From assembly GCF_021729035.1 (NCBI RefSeq), contig NZ_JAJSAP010000001.1, positions 310,001-374,000 of the forward strand: a stretch of 64,000 bases of DNA, written 5' to 3'. Position numbers and translations under genes: made by a program. Within the stretch, counting starts at the first letter, position 1. Each line of letters begins with the position of its first letter. Shown in pieces: positions 1 through 8,251 of this stretch. Under the pieces are notes generated by a model that saw only the letters and a list, made by a program, of their open reading frames with translations, was not told the DNA's origin and made no database searches. Source of the DNA: Microbulbifer sediminum. Its GTDB lineage: Bacteria; Pseudomonadota; Gammaproteobacteria; Pseudomonadales; Cellvibrionaceae.

Positions 1-115
1 CTACAAGGCGCTGGAAGCCGGCAAGTGGGTGAAGGTAGACGGTTGGGACAACGCCGACGCCGCCCGCGCCGAGGTCATGTCCTCCCGCGAGCGCTACCTG
101 AAAGAGGAAGGCTGA
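1..115 (+). CDS. ppa: Inorganic pyrophosphatase, C-terminal end (partial)
   Basis: The frame opening at base 2 runs without a start to a TGA at 113-115 and gives 37 residues. They contain [15 protein letters not shown] followed by an [13 protein letters not shown] tail. This matches the C-terminus of family I soluble inorganic pyrophosphatases, where E. coli Ppa has HYKDLEKGKWVKVEGW then an ENAEAAKAEI tail. The enzyme hydrolyses cytosolic pyrophosphate with Mg2+; the catalytic part lies upstream of the window. A strong intrinsic terminator follows 24 bases after the stop, so this is the last gene of its transcript. The identification rests on a short but distinctive tail. Confidence 0.85.
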   Translation, partial: YKALEAGKWVKVDGWDNADAARAEVMSSRERYLKEEG

Positions 116-138
116 ACACGCCACTCCGCCCAGGTATA

Positions 139-167
139 AAAAAAACCGGCCAATCGGCCGGTTTTTT
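139..167. terminator. Bidirectional Rho-independent terminator after ppa
   Basis: An A-run, then CCGGCC (146-151), the loop AATC, GGCCGG (156-161) and a T-run to 167. The flanking A and T tracts can extend the stem. It is placed to end ppa on the plus strand and the minus-strand gene that stops at 196. Confidence 0.9.
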
Positions 168-195
168 CGTTACTGGGGGCACCCGCGGAACAGTT

Positions 196-714
196 CTATT
201 TCAGCTGCCAGTCCGGCACGCTGACTCGCGTGGCGGGCGCGCGCCGGTGCTCGCCCTCTTCTACCAGGTTGCCCTGCTGGGGTTTGAGGCTCAGGTGCCC
301 GGTTTCGACGGCGACTTCTTCGCTGCGCTGGCGCTCGCTGTCCCGTACCAGGTTGCCCTCCATCGGCGCGATACTGAGACTCCCCTGTCGCGCGGACGGC
401 GCAGCGGACCGGGGCTGCGGTTCTTGTGCCGCGCCGGCACCCGGGGCCACACGGGACGTGGCGCTGGCAGCTTCCGGCTGGCCCTCGGCCTTCAGCGAGG
501 CTTGTGCACCGGCCTTCTCCAGCGCCGCCAGCATCTGCCGGGCCTGGGTCTCGGACAGGTTCTTCTTGATCGCCAGCGGTCGGCCGCTGAACAGCTTCTC
601 CACGGTTTCCGGTCCCGCCTTGAACAGGCGCGCCAGGTTGGCCCTGACGTCGGCGGCGGTAAAACCGGGCACCAGGTCGCCGCGGAATATCAAACTGTAG
701 CGAGATTCTGACAT
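196..714 (-). CDS. Conserved hypothetical protein, two-part (folded N-terminus, low-complexity tail)
   Basis: A 172-residue protein, probably cytosolic: no signal peptide or membrane segment is visible. Residues 1-70 look like a small alpha/beta fold (YSLIFRGDLVPGFTAADV..., ...LFSGRPLAIKKNLSETQAR..., ending LEKAGA). This has the flavour of the short L7/L12-C-terminal-like domains found at the front of uncharacterised Pseudomonas proteins. Residues 75-172 are Ala/Pro/Gln/Glu-rich and probably disordered. They contain two related motifs ending GNLV (MEGNLV and QQGNLV), which suggests a short internal repeat. The gene lies downstream of cysE in the same direction with a 77-bp gap. Function unknown. 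Confidence 0.65.
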   Translation of the reverse strand: MSESRYSLIFRGDLVPGFTAADVRANLARLFKAGPETVEKLFSGRPLAIKKNLSETQARQMLAALEKAGAQASLKAEGQPEAASATSRVAPGAGAAQEPQPRSAAPSARQGSLSIAPMEGNLVRDSERQRSEEVAVETGHLSLKPQQGNLVEEGEHRRAPATRVSVPDWQLK

Positions 715-791
715 GGCTTGCTAATCCCCTATGGTGCAGTGTTGCTTGTTCTTGTCGCTATTATCCCGGCCCGGGCGCAGTATTCTGGTGC

Positions 792-1619
792 TCAGTCGTC
801 AGAATCCAGCGTCTGGTCCATGGTGTAGGCCGGATCGGCAGCAGACCTGCCCCCCACCTGGCGCGCTGGCACGCCCGCCACTGTGGAGTGGGCCGGCACA
901 TCGGCCAGGACCAGGCTCCCGGCGGCAATTTTTACCCCCTCCCCGACATGCACCGGGCCCAGCACCTTGGCGCCGGCACCGATCATGACCCCGCGGCCGA
1001 TCTTGGGGTGGCGATCACCGCCACCACTGCCGCTCCCGCCCAGGGTCACCGAGTGGAGGATGGATACATCATCCCCGACTACCGAGGTCTCCCCCACCAC
1101 CAGCCCGGTGGCATGGTCGATCATGATGCCGCGGCCAAACTGCGCCGCCGGATGGATATCTACCGCGAACTGTTCCGATACCCGGCTCTGGAAATAGAGC
1201 GCCAGCGTGCGGCGGTCCTGCTGCCAGAGCCAGTGCGACACCCGGTGCGATTGCAGGGCATGGAACCCCTTGAAATAGAGGAAGGGCGTGAGGTAGTGCT
1301 CGCAGGCCGGATCACGGTCGTACCAGGCACAGATATCCTCCTGCATGGCGCGGGATATCTGTTTGTCGTTCGCCAGGGCGCTGGCGATCACCTCCTGCAG
1401 CGCCGTGGCGGTCAGAGCGTTATGGTCGAGCACTGAGGCGAGCTGGTAGGCCAGGGCGTCATCCAGCGACTTGTGTCGCAATACGGTATTGTGGAAATAA
1501 CTCGCCAGTACCGGCTCTCCCGCTGCCAGCTCCTGCGCCTCAGCCCGCATATGGCCCCAGACGTCACGCGCCTCCTCATCCTGCCTACCTGTTCCCTTGA
1601 TAACGTTGCCCTCTCCCAT
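792..1619 (-). CDS. cysE: Serine O-acetyltransferase (CysE type)
   Basis: A 275-residue enzyme, close to the 273 of E. coli CysE. It transfers acetyl from acetyl-CoA to L-serine, giving O-acetylserine for cysteine synthesis. The N-terminal half is the helical SATase domain. From about residue 140 there is the left-handed beta-helix, with the DIHPAA...GIMIDHATG motif carrying the family's catalytic Asp and His, and LHSVTLGGSG plus ASGSLV-like hexapeptide turns to about residue 255. I start at the ATG at 1619, which follows GTGAGAGAAAT. A longer frame to 1757 exists but its N-terminus is unlike the family and overlaps the upstream gene. It lies 7 bp behind the M15 peptidase gene, so the two are probably cotranscribed. 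Confidence 0.88.
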   Translation of the reverse strand: MGEGNVIKGTGRQDEEARDVWGHMRAEAQELAAGEPVLASYFHNTVLRHKSLDDALAYQLASVLDHNALTATALQEVIASALANDKQISRAMQEDICAWYDRDPACEHYLTPFLYFKGFHALQSHRVSHWLWQQDRRTLALYFQSRVSEQFAVDIHPAAQFGRGIMIDHATGLVVGETSVVGDDVSILHSVTLGGSGSGGGDRHPKIGRGVMIGAGAKVLGPVHVGEGVKIAAGSLVLADVPAHSTVAGVPARQVGGRSAADPAYTMDQTLDSDD

Positions 1620-1626
1620 ATTTCTC

Positions 1627-2346
1627 TCACCCGGCGTCCGGATAGCAGTCCGGCGGTACACGGATAAACCGTCGGTAAATCTCATCGAGCTCCGCGCAAA
1701 CAGTGTCGCACAGCTCAAGCTCAAGCTCATTTTGTTCCCACAGGCGTCGCAGGGCATCCGGTGTCAGCAGGTCATCCAGTTCGCGGGACCTGGGCGCGTA
1801 ACTGAGGTGCCACCGCTCCGGGGCAATCCCCCCACGATCCTCGGCATAGGGCCGGAACAGGCCGTGGGCTTCCCCCTCCGCGATGCGCTCATCCAGCCAC
1901 CGGTGGAAGGGCCCGAAAACGCCCCGGTCATCCACCTCGTCGGGTGTGAGCTGCGGGCGGTAGTCGTCCGGCACCGCCGCGGCATCAATCACATCAAAGT
2001 CGGTGCCCCAGTGGTGCCGCGAGGCTCCCGGTAGCGCCGACCAGCGCAGGATGGCGTAAACCCGCTCCCGCGGCGAGAGCGCGGCCGCGTCCAGCGGCTC
2101 CCCCCGACTGTCGAGCAGGGGGCGCAGGCCACCGGCCTTGCCGTTCCAGATGGTGCGCTGGCGCTCGAAATCGCGGAATCCGGATACCACCCGCGGTTCA
2201 AAGCCCGCCGCACGGGCATCTTCACGCAGGCGATCGAACGCCACCAGGGCCTCAGGGTGCAGCAGCTGCCCTGAGACCGGTTCAAGAATGACATGTTCGT
2301 CGGACAGCCCGAACAACATCCGCTCAATCGCGGCATCTAACATCAC
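1627..2346 (-). CDS. M15-family D-alanyl-D-alanine carboxypeptidase
   Basis: A 239-residue protein of the VanY/DacB-like M15 zinc peptidases, which trim D-Ala from peptidoglycan stem peptides. The SxHxxGxxxD metal motif is SRHHWGTDFD at residues 109-118 (His111 and Asp118 as zinc ligands), and the third ligand is His180 in ERWHLSY. No Sec signal peptide is visible at the N-terminus (MMLDAAIERMLFGL), which is unusual for a wall-acting enzyme. It may act on cytosolic muropeptides or be exported differently. It begins a two-gene unit with cysE. Confidence 0.85.
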   Translation of the reverse strand: MMLDAAIERMLFGLSDEHVILEPVSGQLLHPEALVAFDRLREDARAAGFEPRVVSGFRDFERQRTIWNGKAGGLRPLLDSRGEPLDAAALSPRERVYAILRWSALPGASRHHWGTDFDVIDAAAVPDDYRPQLTPDEVDDRGVFGPFHRWLDERIAEGEAHGLFRPYAEDRGGIAPERWHLSYAPRSRELDDLLTPDALRRLWEQNELELELCDTVCAELDEIYRRFIRVPPDCYPDAG

Positions 2347-2448
2347 CTGCTCCGCGTTTATGGCCTGAATCCCGCTGAAATCCAGCTAAATTTACTACAT
2401 TTCCAGCGGTCAACTGTATCAAAAGTCAGTAGAGGTCCAGAGGACAAG

Positions 2449-2474
2449 TTACGTGTTTCAAAAATGACACGTAA
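2449..2474. repeat. 8-bp inverted repeat with 10-bp spacer (possible operator)
   Basis: TTACGTGT at 2449-2456 and ACACGTAA at 2467-2474 are exact reverse complements separated by TTCAAAAATG. The element lies in the 290-bp gap between the divergent M15 peptidase gene (start 2346) and the TfoX-like gene (start 2637), in AT-richer DNA than its surroundings. The arm length and 10-bp spacing suit a dimeric regulator. No clear -35/-10 pair could be assigned in this gap. Confidence 0.45.
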
Positions 2475-2636
2475 TTGAAAAAAGTTGCTTACTCCTTTTA
2501 CTGATTAACTTTCGGCTGTTTATCCACTTATGCTATTTTGCGTAACCCGGTTCAAGGAATGAGCCAATCCGTGCTTTACCGGTGCAGCAGTCCGGGCACC
2601 GCAATTAAAGTGGCGCATCTACTAGGGAAGATCAAC

Positions 2637-2921
2637 ATGCACCCGAGTCAGTCAGAGCTCCTCAAACTCAAGAACCTCGGACTCGCGTCAGTCAACATCC
2701 TTCATTCCATCGGTATCCGCACCTGTGATGACCTGCGCCGGGTCGGCCCAGTGGAGGCATTTACCAGTATTCGCGGCCGCGGCATCAATGCCTCCCGCGT
2801 ACTCCTCTATGCACTGCAGGGAGCACTGCTGGACGTGCACTGGAACGACCTGGATCCCGACCTGAAACGGCGCCTGGCCGAAGAGGCGGATCGCGCCCTC
2901 TCCGCGCAGGGCCAGAACTGA
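2637..2921 (+). CDS. TfoX C-terminal-domain protein (helix-hairpin-helix like)
   Basis: A 94-residue protein consisting only of the TfoX_C module: LKLKNLGLASVNILHSIGI, then RTCDDLRRVGPVEAF and a helix with LLYALQGALLD. In Sxy/TfoX this domain follows an N-terminal regulatory domain and helps control competence. Stand-alone copies are common in gammaproteobacteria and have no assigned role. I chose the ATG at 2637 because AGGGAAG lies 7 bases upstream. In-frame starts at 2538 and 2559 would add a tail unlike the family. It is followed by htpX in the same direction after 114 bp. Confidence 0.75.
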   Translation: MHPSQSELLKLKNLGLASVNILHSIGIRTCDDLRRVGPVEAFTSIRGRGINASRVLLYALQGALLDVHWNDLDPDLKRRLAEEADRALSAQGQN

Positions 2922-3035
2922 CCCCCGGTGCTTTAAACCGGGCGGTGGGCACGCTCCGGCACGGGTGAATCTTGCAATCACGTGCAGCGCCCCAATCTAC
3001 ACTGTTCCCAAGGATTACTACTGGAGCGTGAGCCG

Positions 3036-3914
3036 ATGTTACGCATTGGTTTGTTTTTACTGACTAACCTGGCCGTGCTGATTCTGGCCGGGATCATTTT
3101 CAACCTGTTTGGCTTCCAGGGCATTCTCGCCGCCAACGGCGTCGACCTGAACCTGTCCGGCCTCCTCACCCTGTGCGCCGTATTCGGTTTCGGCGGCGCC
3201 CTGGTGTCCCTGCTGCTGTCCAAGACCATCGCGCGGATGAGCACCCGGACCCAGGTCATTACCCAGCCACAGACGGCAGACGAGCAGTGGCTGGTGGAAA
3301 CCGTGCGGGAGCTGTCCGGGAAGGCCGGTATCGGCATGCCCGATGTGGGCATCTTCCCCATGCAGCAGGCCAACGCATTCGCCACCGGCTGGAACCGTAA
3401 CAGCGCGCTGGTGGCGGTCAGCGCGGGGCTTATGCAGCGTTTCAGCCGTGACGAGGCCCGGGCTGTCATCGGGCATGAAATCGGCCATGTCGCCAACGGT
3501 GACATGGTGACCCTGGCCCTGATCCAGGGTGTGGTGAATACCTTCGTGATGTTCTTCGCCCGCCTGGTGGGCTTCTTTGTCGACCGTGTAGTGCTGAAAA
3601 ACGAGCAGGGCCTGGGTATTGGTTACTTCGTGACATCCATCATCATGGATATCCTGTTCGGGTTCCTCGCCATGATGGTGGTGGCCTGGTTCAGCCGCCG
3701 CCGCGAATACCGCGCCGATGCCGCCGGTGCCAACCTGACCACGCGCGAGTCCATGGCTGCCGCCCTGATGCGCATCAAGTCCGAGTCAGAGTCAGGGCGA
3801 GAGCAACCGCTGCCCAGCAACATGAAGGCTTTTGGCATCTACGGCAATATGGGCGCCCTGATGGCCAGCCACCCGCCGCTTGAGGATCGAATCCTCGCCC
3901 TGCAAAATCGGTAA
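3036..3914 (+). CDS. htpX: Membrane zinc metalloprotease HtpX (M48)
   Basis: A 292-residue inner-membrane protease, matching the family length, that degrades misfolded membrane proteins together with FtsH. Membrane segments are visible at about residues 5-26 and 42-62, and a hydrophobic pair at about 165-225. The zinc motif HEIGH is at 147-151, and the third ligand is the Glu of the EYRADAAGA motif near 229. The C-terminal SHPPLEDRI motif is typical. The start is the ATG at 3036 (MLRIGLFLL), preceded by GGAGCGTGAG. The next gene, a periplasmic S1C protease, begins 136 bp downstream, giving a plausible envelope quality-control pair. Confidence 0.93.
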   Translation: MLRIGLFLLTNLAVLILAGIIFNLFGFQGILAANGVDLNLSGLLTLCAVFGFGGALVSLLLSKTIARMSTRTQVITQPQTADEQWLVETVRELSGKAGIGMPDVGIFPMQQANAFATGWNRNSALVAVSAGLMQRFSRDEARAVIGHEIGHVANGDMVTLALIQGVVNTFVMFFARLVGFFVDRVVLKNEQGLGIGYFVTSIIMDILFGFLAMMVVAWFSRRREYRADAAGANLTTRESMAAALMRIKSESESGREQPLPSNMKAFGIYGNMGALMASHPPLEDRILALQNR

Positions 3915-4049
3915 CAATCCGGGCGGCACTATGCCGCCCTGGTAACAGCCGCCGCGGCGCAGGGGCGGTCTTTCCCGCGAATGCGCCGTATTCCGCTACC
4001 GGTCGCCGGGCGACCGGAACCACAGCAGATTGACAGTGATAGCCTGACC

Positions 4050-5105
4050 ATGAAAAGACTGGTTGCCCTGTTCCTGGCCATTCCCCTGCTCGCCCTGCCC
4101 ACCTTCGCAGGGGCGAAGACTGACCTGCCGCCCTTCTCCACCGATGATGAAAAAAACACCATGCAGGTGTTCAATTTCGCCAGTCCGTCGGTGGTCTACG
4201 TCACCAACGAGACCCTGGTGCGGGATCGCTGGAGCCTGCGCCTGCATACCGTGCCCAAAGGAGCGGGCAGCGGGTTCATCTGGGACCTGCAGGGCCACAT
4301 TGTCACCAACTTCCACGTTATCGAAGGTGCCCGCAAGGTGACCATCACCCTGCAGGACCGCACCGAATGGCCAGCGGAACTGGTGGGCTCCGCGCCGGAA
4401 AAGGACCTGGCCGTACTCAGGATCAAAGCGCCTCCGGAACAGCTGGCACCACTGGTACCAGGTACTTCCAGTCACCTGTCGGTGGGTCGCAAGGTGCTGG
4501 CCATCGGCAATCCCTTCGGGCTCGACACCACGCTCACCACCGGCGTGGTCAGCGCACTGGGCCGCGAGATCCGCGCGGCCAACGACCGCACCATCCGCAA
4601 CGTGATCCAGACAGATGCGGCGATCAACCCGGGGAATTCCGGCGGACCGCTGCTGAACTCCCGCGGTGAGTTGATCGGGGTAAATACCGCCATCTACAGC
4701 CCCAGCGGCACGAGTGTGGGAATCGGATTTGCCATCCCGGTGGACACGGTGAAGAAGATCGTCCCCGAGCTGATCGCCCACGGCCGCCTGGTGCGGCCGG
4801 TACTGGGCATCGAATCGGCCCCGGACCAGTGGGCCAGCCGTCTGGGTTTCGAGGGCGTGGCTGTCCTGCGTACCGCGCCCGGGATGCCGGCGGAACAGGC
4901 CGGGCTGCGCGGGGTATTCCGCACCGAGGGCGGCGGCTGGCAGCTGGGTGATGTCATCACCGGAATCGGTGACGAGCCGGTGCGCAATTACGATGACCTG
5001 CTGAATGCCCTGGAAAAGCACCGGGCCGGCGACCGTGTGCGCCTGGATTTCCTCCGCGACGGACAGGAGCGCCGGACTTCGATTACACTGGTGGCGCCTG
5101 AATAA
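4050..5105 (+). CDS. Periplasmic S1C serine protease with PDZ domain (Deg/HtrA type)
   Basis: A 351-residue protein with a Sec signal peptide (residues 1-22, cut near FAGA). A trypsin-like domain has His89 in TNFHVIEGA, Asp119 in KDLAVLRI and Ser197 in NPGNSGGPLL, so the triad is intact. A single PDZ domain occupies about 255-350. One PDZ and modest size are closer to DegS than to two-PDZ DegP, but the signal looks cleavable rather than a DegS anchor. The start is the ATG at 4050; an upstream in-frame start at 3981 would bury the signal peptide. It probably degrades or senses damaged envelope proteins. Confidence 0.88.
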   Translation: MKRLVALFLAIPLLALPTFAGAKTDLPPFSTDDEKNTMQVFNFASPSVVYVTNETLVRDRWSLRLHTVPKGAGSGFIWDLQGHIVTNFHVIEGARKVTITLQDRTEWPAELVGSAPEKDLAVLRIKAPPEQLAPLVPGTSSHLSVGRKVLAIGNPFGLDTTLTTGVVSALGREIRAANDRTIRNVIQTDAAINPGNSGGPLLNSRGELIGVNTAIYSPSGTSVGIGFAIPVDTVKKIVPELIAHGRLVRPVLGIESAPDQWASRLGFEGVAVLRTAPGMPAEQAGLRGVFRTEGGGWQLGDVITGIGDEPVRNYDDLLNALEKHRAGDRVRLDFLRDGQERRTSITLVAPE

Positions 5106-5149
5106 GCCGGCACCAGCGGCTACTAGATAAAACCAGTGAACGGGTTATT

Positions 5150-5494
5150 GTGAAGAAATACTTTCTCTGTCGTTACGATGAACTGGGCGAGGGGCAGTCG
5201 AAGGGTTTTTCCCTGGGAGACACTGCCGCCGGCACCGACAATGTCTTTGCGGTGATGAAAGACGGCGAGGTCTACGCCTACAAAAATACCTGCCCCCACC
5301 AGGGCATTAATCTGGACTGGCAACCGGACCAGTTCCTGGACCCGGACGGCGCGCTGATCCAGTGCGCCTCCCACGGCGCTCTGTTCCTGATCGAGTCAGG
5401 CGAATGCATCGCTGGCCCATGCGCCGGGGATGCGCTGACGCCGGTGCCGATAGAGCACAGCCCTGAGGGGCTGTACGTTATCCTGGCGGACTGA
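5150..5494 (+). CDS. Small Rieske [2Fe-2S] protein
   Basis: A 114-residue single-domain Rieske protein. The two cluster-binding boxes are CPHQG (Cys48, His50) and CASHGALF (Cys72, His75), and the C-terminal strand ends EGLYVILAD. No signal peptide or membrane anchor is present, so it is likely a cytosolic ferredoxin-like electron carrier like those of nitrite reductase small subunits or dioxygenase ferredoxins. Its partner is not evident from context. The start is GTG at 5150. It follows the protease gene by 44 bp and may be cotranscribed. Confidence 0.85.
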   Translation: MKKYFLCRYDELGEGQSKGFSLGDTAAGTDNVFAVMKDGEVYAYKNTCPHQGINLDWQPDQFLDPDGALIQCASHGALFLIESGECIAGPCAGDALTPVPIEHSPEGLYVILAD

Positions 5495-5534
5495 TCCCGC
5501 GGCCCCGTCGCCATCTTCTCACCCTGGCGAATTC

Positions 5535-5553
5535 AGCCCGGCAATGCCGGGCT
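5535..5553. terminator. Hairpin between convergent Rieske and sfsA genes
   Basis: AGCCCGGC (5535-5542), loop AAT, GCCGGGCT (5546-5553). It sits in the 69-bp gap between converging genes. A proper T-tract is missing; CCTTTT follows seven bases later on the plus strand. It is therefore a weak or bidirectional terminator at best. Confidence 0.5.
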
Positions 5554-5563
5554 CACATGCCTT

Positions 5564-6271
5564 TTAACTTTCCGTCGAAAAGGGAACCGGTTCAGCCAGG
5601 GCGATCTCTCCCGCTCCCAGGCATGCGCGATAGGCGACAACCTCGACCCCAGCGGTGATCGCCGCGTCCAGCGCCTCTGCGTAGGCCGGGTCTATTGCCC
5701 GCGCCGGGGCCACGCTCTCGATACCCGAGTGCTGGACGCAGTAGAAAAGCACCGCACGCGTACCATCCTCAACCAGCTTCTGCAGCTCCCGCAGGTGCTT
5801 TGTGCCCCTGGCACTGACTGCGTCAGGGAAAAACCCGCGGTTTCCCTCCGCCAGGGTGACGTTTTTTACCTCGACATAGCAGTCTCCCGGCTCGCCGGAC
5901 AGCAGGATATCGATGCGGCTGTTCTCCGCGCCATAGCGTACCTCCCGCCGCACCTCCCGGTAGCCCTGCAATTCGGTGACGATCCCGGCGGCAATCGCCT
6001 CCTCGACCAGCCCGTTGGCGCGTCCGGTATTGACCCCCGCCAGGGCCTGCTCGGGCGTGGTGGTAATCTCAAGGGTGTGCCGGTACTTGCGCTTGGGATT
6101 ACCCGAGTCGGAATACCAGCAGGGGCTGTTTTCCACCCAGCAATTCTTCATTGAGCCGGTGTTGGGACAGTGAATGGTCAAAAAATCACCAGACTCTGTT
6201 TCAATATCGGCGAGAAAACGCTTGTAGCGACGCAGCAGCGTGCCCCGTTCCAGTGGCGGATTAAACTTCAC
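5564..6271 (-). CDS. sfsA: Sugar fermentation stimulation protein SfsA (DNA-binding nuclease-like)
   Basis: A 235-residue protein of normal SfsA length. It has the N-terminal OB-like part ([20 protein letters not shown]), the [11 protein letters not shown] motif and a nuclease-like core with SRIDILL and [10 protein letters not shown] (catalytic-type Asp, Glu, Lys). E. coli SfsA binds DNA and affects maltose metabolism genes; the exact activity is unsettled. The start is GTG at 6271, preceded by AAAGG at a 7-base spacing; the open frame extends to 6409 but that extension is unlike the family. sfsA next to dksA is a common gammaproteobacterial arrangement. Confidence 0.93.
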   Translation of the reverse strand: MKFNPPLERGTLLRRYKRFLADIETESGDFLTIHCPNTGSMKNCWVENSPCWYSDSGNPKRKYRHTLEITTTPEQALAGVNTGRANGLVEEAIAAGIVTELQGYREVRREVRYGAENSRIDILLSGEPGDCYVEVKNVTLAEGNRGFFPDAVSARGTKHLRELQKLVEDGTRAVLFYCVQHSGIESVAPARAIDPAYAEALDAAITAGVEVVAYRACLGAGEIALAEPVPFSTES

Positions 6272-6296
6272 AGCAGGACCTTTGCGGATAATTCTT

Positions 6297-6330
6297 GCGC
6301 CACAAAATACCAGACAACATTTTGTGGCGC
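6297..6330. repeat. 12-bp perfect inverted repeat in the sfsA/dksA divergent region
   Basis: GCGCCACAAAAT (6297-6308) and ATTTTGTGGCGC (6319-6330) are exact reverse complements around a 10-bp spacer. The element starts 26 bp upstream of the sfsA start and lies in the 324-bp gap between divergent sfsA and dksA. Its AT-rich inner and GC-rich outer parts are not terminator-like, and an operator for a dimeric regulator is the simplest reading. Nothing else in 6272-6595 could be assigned with confidence. Confidence 0.55.
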
Positions 6331-6595
6331 GAACTGCAGAGATTTGGTAGTTTCCTCGCTCTCGGTCGCCCGGGGTATGGCACCGAGACAGGAGCAGCCT
6401 GCCGCTCACCGGTCCGATGCACCTCCACGGATGGTTACCAAACCGCCAGCAAGGTCAAAAATGCATCAACCCGGTGAAATCCGGTCTAGGCTAGTGTCCA
6501 GCCTCACGCGAATTGCAGGCGCGGGACGGGACATATTGAATTTGGTGGTACAGCCCTCATATCAGGGGGCCCGTATAGAAAGAGAGGCAACGACT

Positions 6596-7033
6596 ATGCC
6601 CAAAACTGCTGCGAGCACCGAATCTCTGCACGGCTTTGAGCCCTACAAGGAGAAAAAGGGCGAAGAGTACATGAACGAGAAGCAGCAGGAGCACTTCCGC
6701 AACTTGCTGCTGGCGTGGAAAGCCGAGCTGATGGCGGAAGTGGACCGCACCGTTTCCCACATGAAGGACGAGGCAGCCAATTTCCCGGACCCGGCGGACC
6801 GCGCCAGCCAGGAAGAGGAATTCAGCCTGGAACTACGTACCCGCGACCGCGAGCGCAAGCTGATCAAGAAAATCGACGCCACCCTGGAGCTGATTGACCA
6901 GGACGATTATGGCTTCTGCGAGGCCTGTGGCGTGGAAATCGGGATCCGTCGCCTCGAGGCGCGCCCAACCGCCACCCTCTGCGTCGATTGCAAGACCCTG
7001 GCGGAAATCAAGGAACGGCAGATCTCCGGCTGA
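6596..7033 (+). CDS. dksA: RNA polymerase-binding transcription factor DksA
   Basis: A 145-residue protein (E. coli 151). DksA enters the RNA polymerase secondary channel and, with ppGpp, represses rRNA promoters and activates amino-acid promoters. A long coiled coil spans residues ~30-100. Its tip motif is DPADRAS with Asp65 and Asp68, equivalent to E. coli Asp71/Asp74. A four-cysteine zinc finger is at Cys108, Cys111, Cys129 and Cys132. The start is the ATG at 6596, preceded by AGAGAGG with 8-base spacing; the open frame upstream to 6170 lacks family similarity. gluQ follows, as in E. coli and Pseudomonas. Confidence 0.96.
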   Translation: MPKTAASTESLHGFEPYKEKKGEEYMNEKQQEHFRNLLLAWKAELMAEVDRTVSHMKDEAANFPDPADRASQEEEFSLELRTRDRERKLIKKIDATLELIDQDDYGFCEACGVEIGIRRLEARPTATLCVDCKTLAEIKERQISG

Positions 7034-7054
7034 GGCGTGCCGCCCAGCCCCTGA

Positions 7055-7075
7055 GGGCGATCCCGGTGATCGCCC
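7055..7075 (+). terminator. Hairpin between dksA and gluQ
   Basis: GGGCGATC (7055-7062), loop CCGGT, GATCGCCC (7068-7075). It lies in the 96-bp dksA-gluQ gap, where a terminator that limits gluQ expression is known in E. coli. No U-tract follows, so termination would be partial. Confidence 0.45.
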
Positions 7076-7129
7076 CGTTGCCCGCGCCGGCGCTCCCGGC
7101 AACCGGCGCCGGCACCCCCTATCCTCTCC

Positions 7130-8026
7130 ATGACGATTCCAACACGCCACATTGGCCGTTTCGCGCCCTCACCCACGGGACCACTGCACCTGGGATCACT
7201 GGTCTCCGCAGTGGGCAGCTACCTGGATGCCATCGCCCATGGCGGACACTGGCTGGTGCGGATGGAGGACCTGGACCCGCCCCGGGAAGAGCCCGGTGCC
7301 GCCGACCGGATCCTCAGGTCACTCGATGCCCACGGCCTGCACTGGCACGGTACCGTTACCTGGCAGAGCCGCCGCCACTCACGCTATGACGAGCGACTGG
7401 CGGAACTGGCCGGCCGGGGACTCACCTATGCCTGCCACTGCTCCAGGTCGCAGATCCGTCGCCGTGGCGGCCACGACAATACTGGCTGCCGTGCCTCTCG
7501 CGAGGAACAGGGCCCTGCCGCCGTGCGCCTCAAGTGCGCGGGCGGGGAGGAACGGTTCGAGGACCTCTGGCACGGCGTGCAGCACCAGGCGATTATCGAT
7601 GACACCATCCTGCGCCGCCGCGACGGACTCTATGCCTACCAGCTGGCCGTGGTAGTGGATGATATCGACCAGGGTATCACCCATATCGTGCGCGGCGCCG
7701 ACCTGCTGGAAACCACCGGTGCCCAGCAACGGCTGTTCCGCATACTGGGCGCGGCTGTGCCGCAATTTGGCCACCTGCCGCTGGTCATGAATCCGGGTGG
7801 GCAGAAACTCAGCAAACAGAATCACGCGCCAGCACTGGATGACCGTCGCCCATCGGCCAATCTGGTCCAGGCCCTTGGGTTTCTGGGCTTCCATGTGCCC
7901 CCGGACCTGCAGACTGAAACGCCTGTGGCCATCCTGCACTGGGCCTCCGCCCGCTGGCAGCGACACCAGGTGGACCGGCGCAACCGGGAACCGGCGCCGA
8001 TTGCACAGACGGACACCGGCAATTAA
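7130..8026 (+). CDS. gluQ: Glutamyl-Q tRNA(Asp) synthetase
   Basis: A 298-residue truncated GluRS paralogue. It activates glutamate and attaches it to queuosine at position 34 of tRNA(Asp). The class I catalytic core is intact: FAPSPTGPLHLGS at 11-23 (HIGH box) and KLSKQ at 226-230 (KMSKS-like). The anticodon-binding domain is absent, as is normal here. The zinc site residues Cys102, Cys104 and Cys120 match E. coli YadB Cys101/103/119 closely. It sits between dksA and the cbrA locus. No good ribosome-binding site is seen before the ATG at 7130. Confidence 0.95.
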   Translation: MTIPTRHIGRFAPSPTGPLHLGSLVSAVGSYLDAIAHGGHWLVRMEDLDPPREEPGAADRILRSLDAHGLHWHGTVTWQSRRHSRYDERLAELAGRGLTYACHCSRSQIRRRGGHDNTGCRASREEQGPAAVRLKCAGGEERFEDLWHGVQHQAIIDDTILRRRDGLYAYQLAVVVDDIDQGITHIVRGADLLETTGAQQRLFRILGAAVPQFGHLPLVMNPGGQKLSKQNHAPALDDRRPSANLVQALGFLGFHVPPDLQTETPVAILHWASARWQRHQVDRRNREPAPIAQTDTGN

Positions 8027-8074
8027 CATTCTGCCGCCAACTTCCACCGGATCCACCGCTGCCCGGGCGCAACC

Positions 8075-8251
8075 ATGAGTAATCGCACACTGCTAATCCT
8101 GCTGGTACTGGTGGGCTACGTTTTCTCCCCCACGGTGTTCACCTGGATGATCAACCCTTCAGGGGCATGGTACCGCCCTTTCATCCTCTGGTTCGTACTG
8201 ATCCTGCTGGCCCTGTTTATCCAGCTCAGGCGCGGCTCCAATGACATTTGA
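8075..8251 (+). CDS. cbrX: CbrX-like small membrane protein upstream of cbrA
   Basis: A 58-residue frame beginning MSNRTLLILLVLVGYVF and ending RRGSNDI, with two hydrophobic segments (about 5-25 and 35-51) and a basic C-terminal patch. Its last 11 bases overlap the cbrA start (8241), so the two are likely translationally coupled. Pseudomonas carries a small gene of this size in the same place (between gluQ and cbrA, called cbrX). Position, size and two-helix nature are the basis for the name. The coupling suggests a role in dosing CbrA synthesis or accompanying it in the membrane; that is inference. Confidence 0.75.
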   Translation: MSNRTLLILLVLVGYVFSPTVFTWMINPSGAWYRPFILWFVLILLALFIQLRRGSNDI

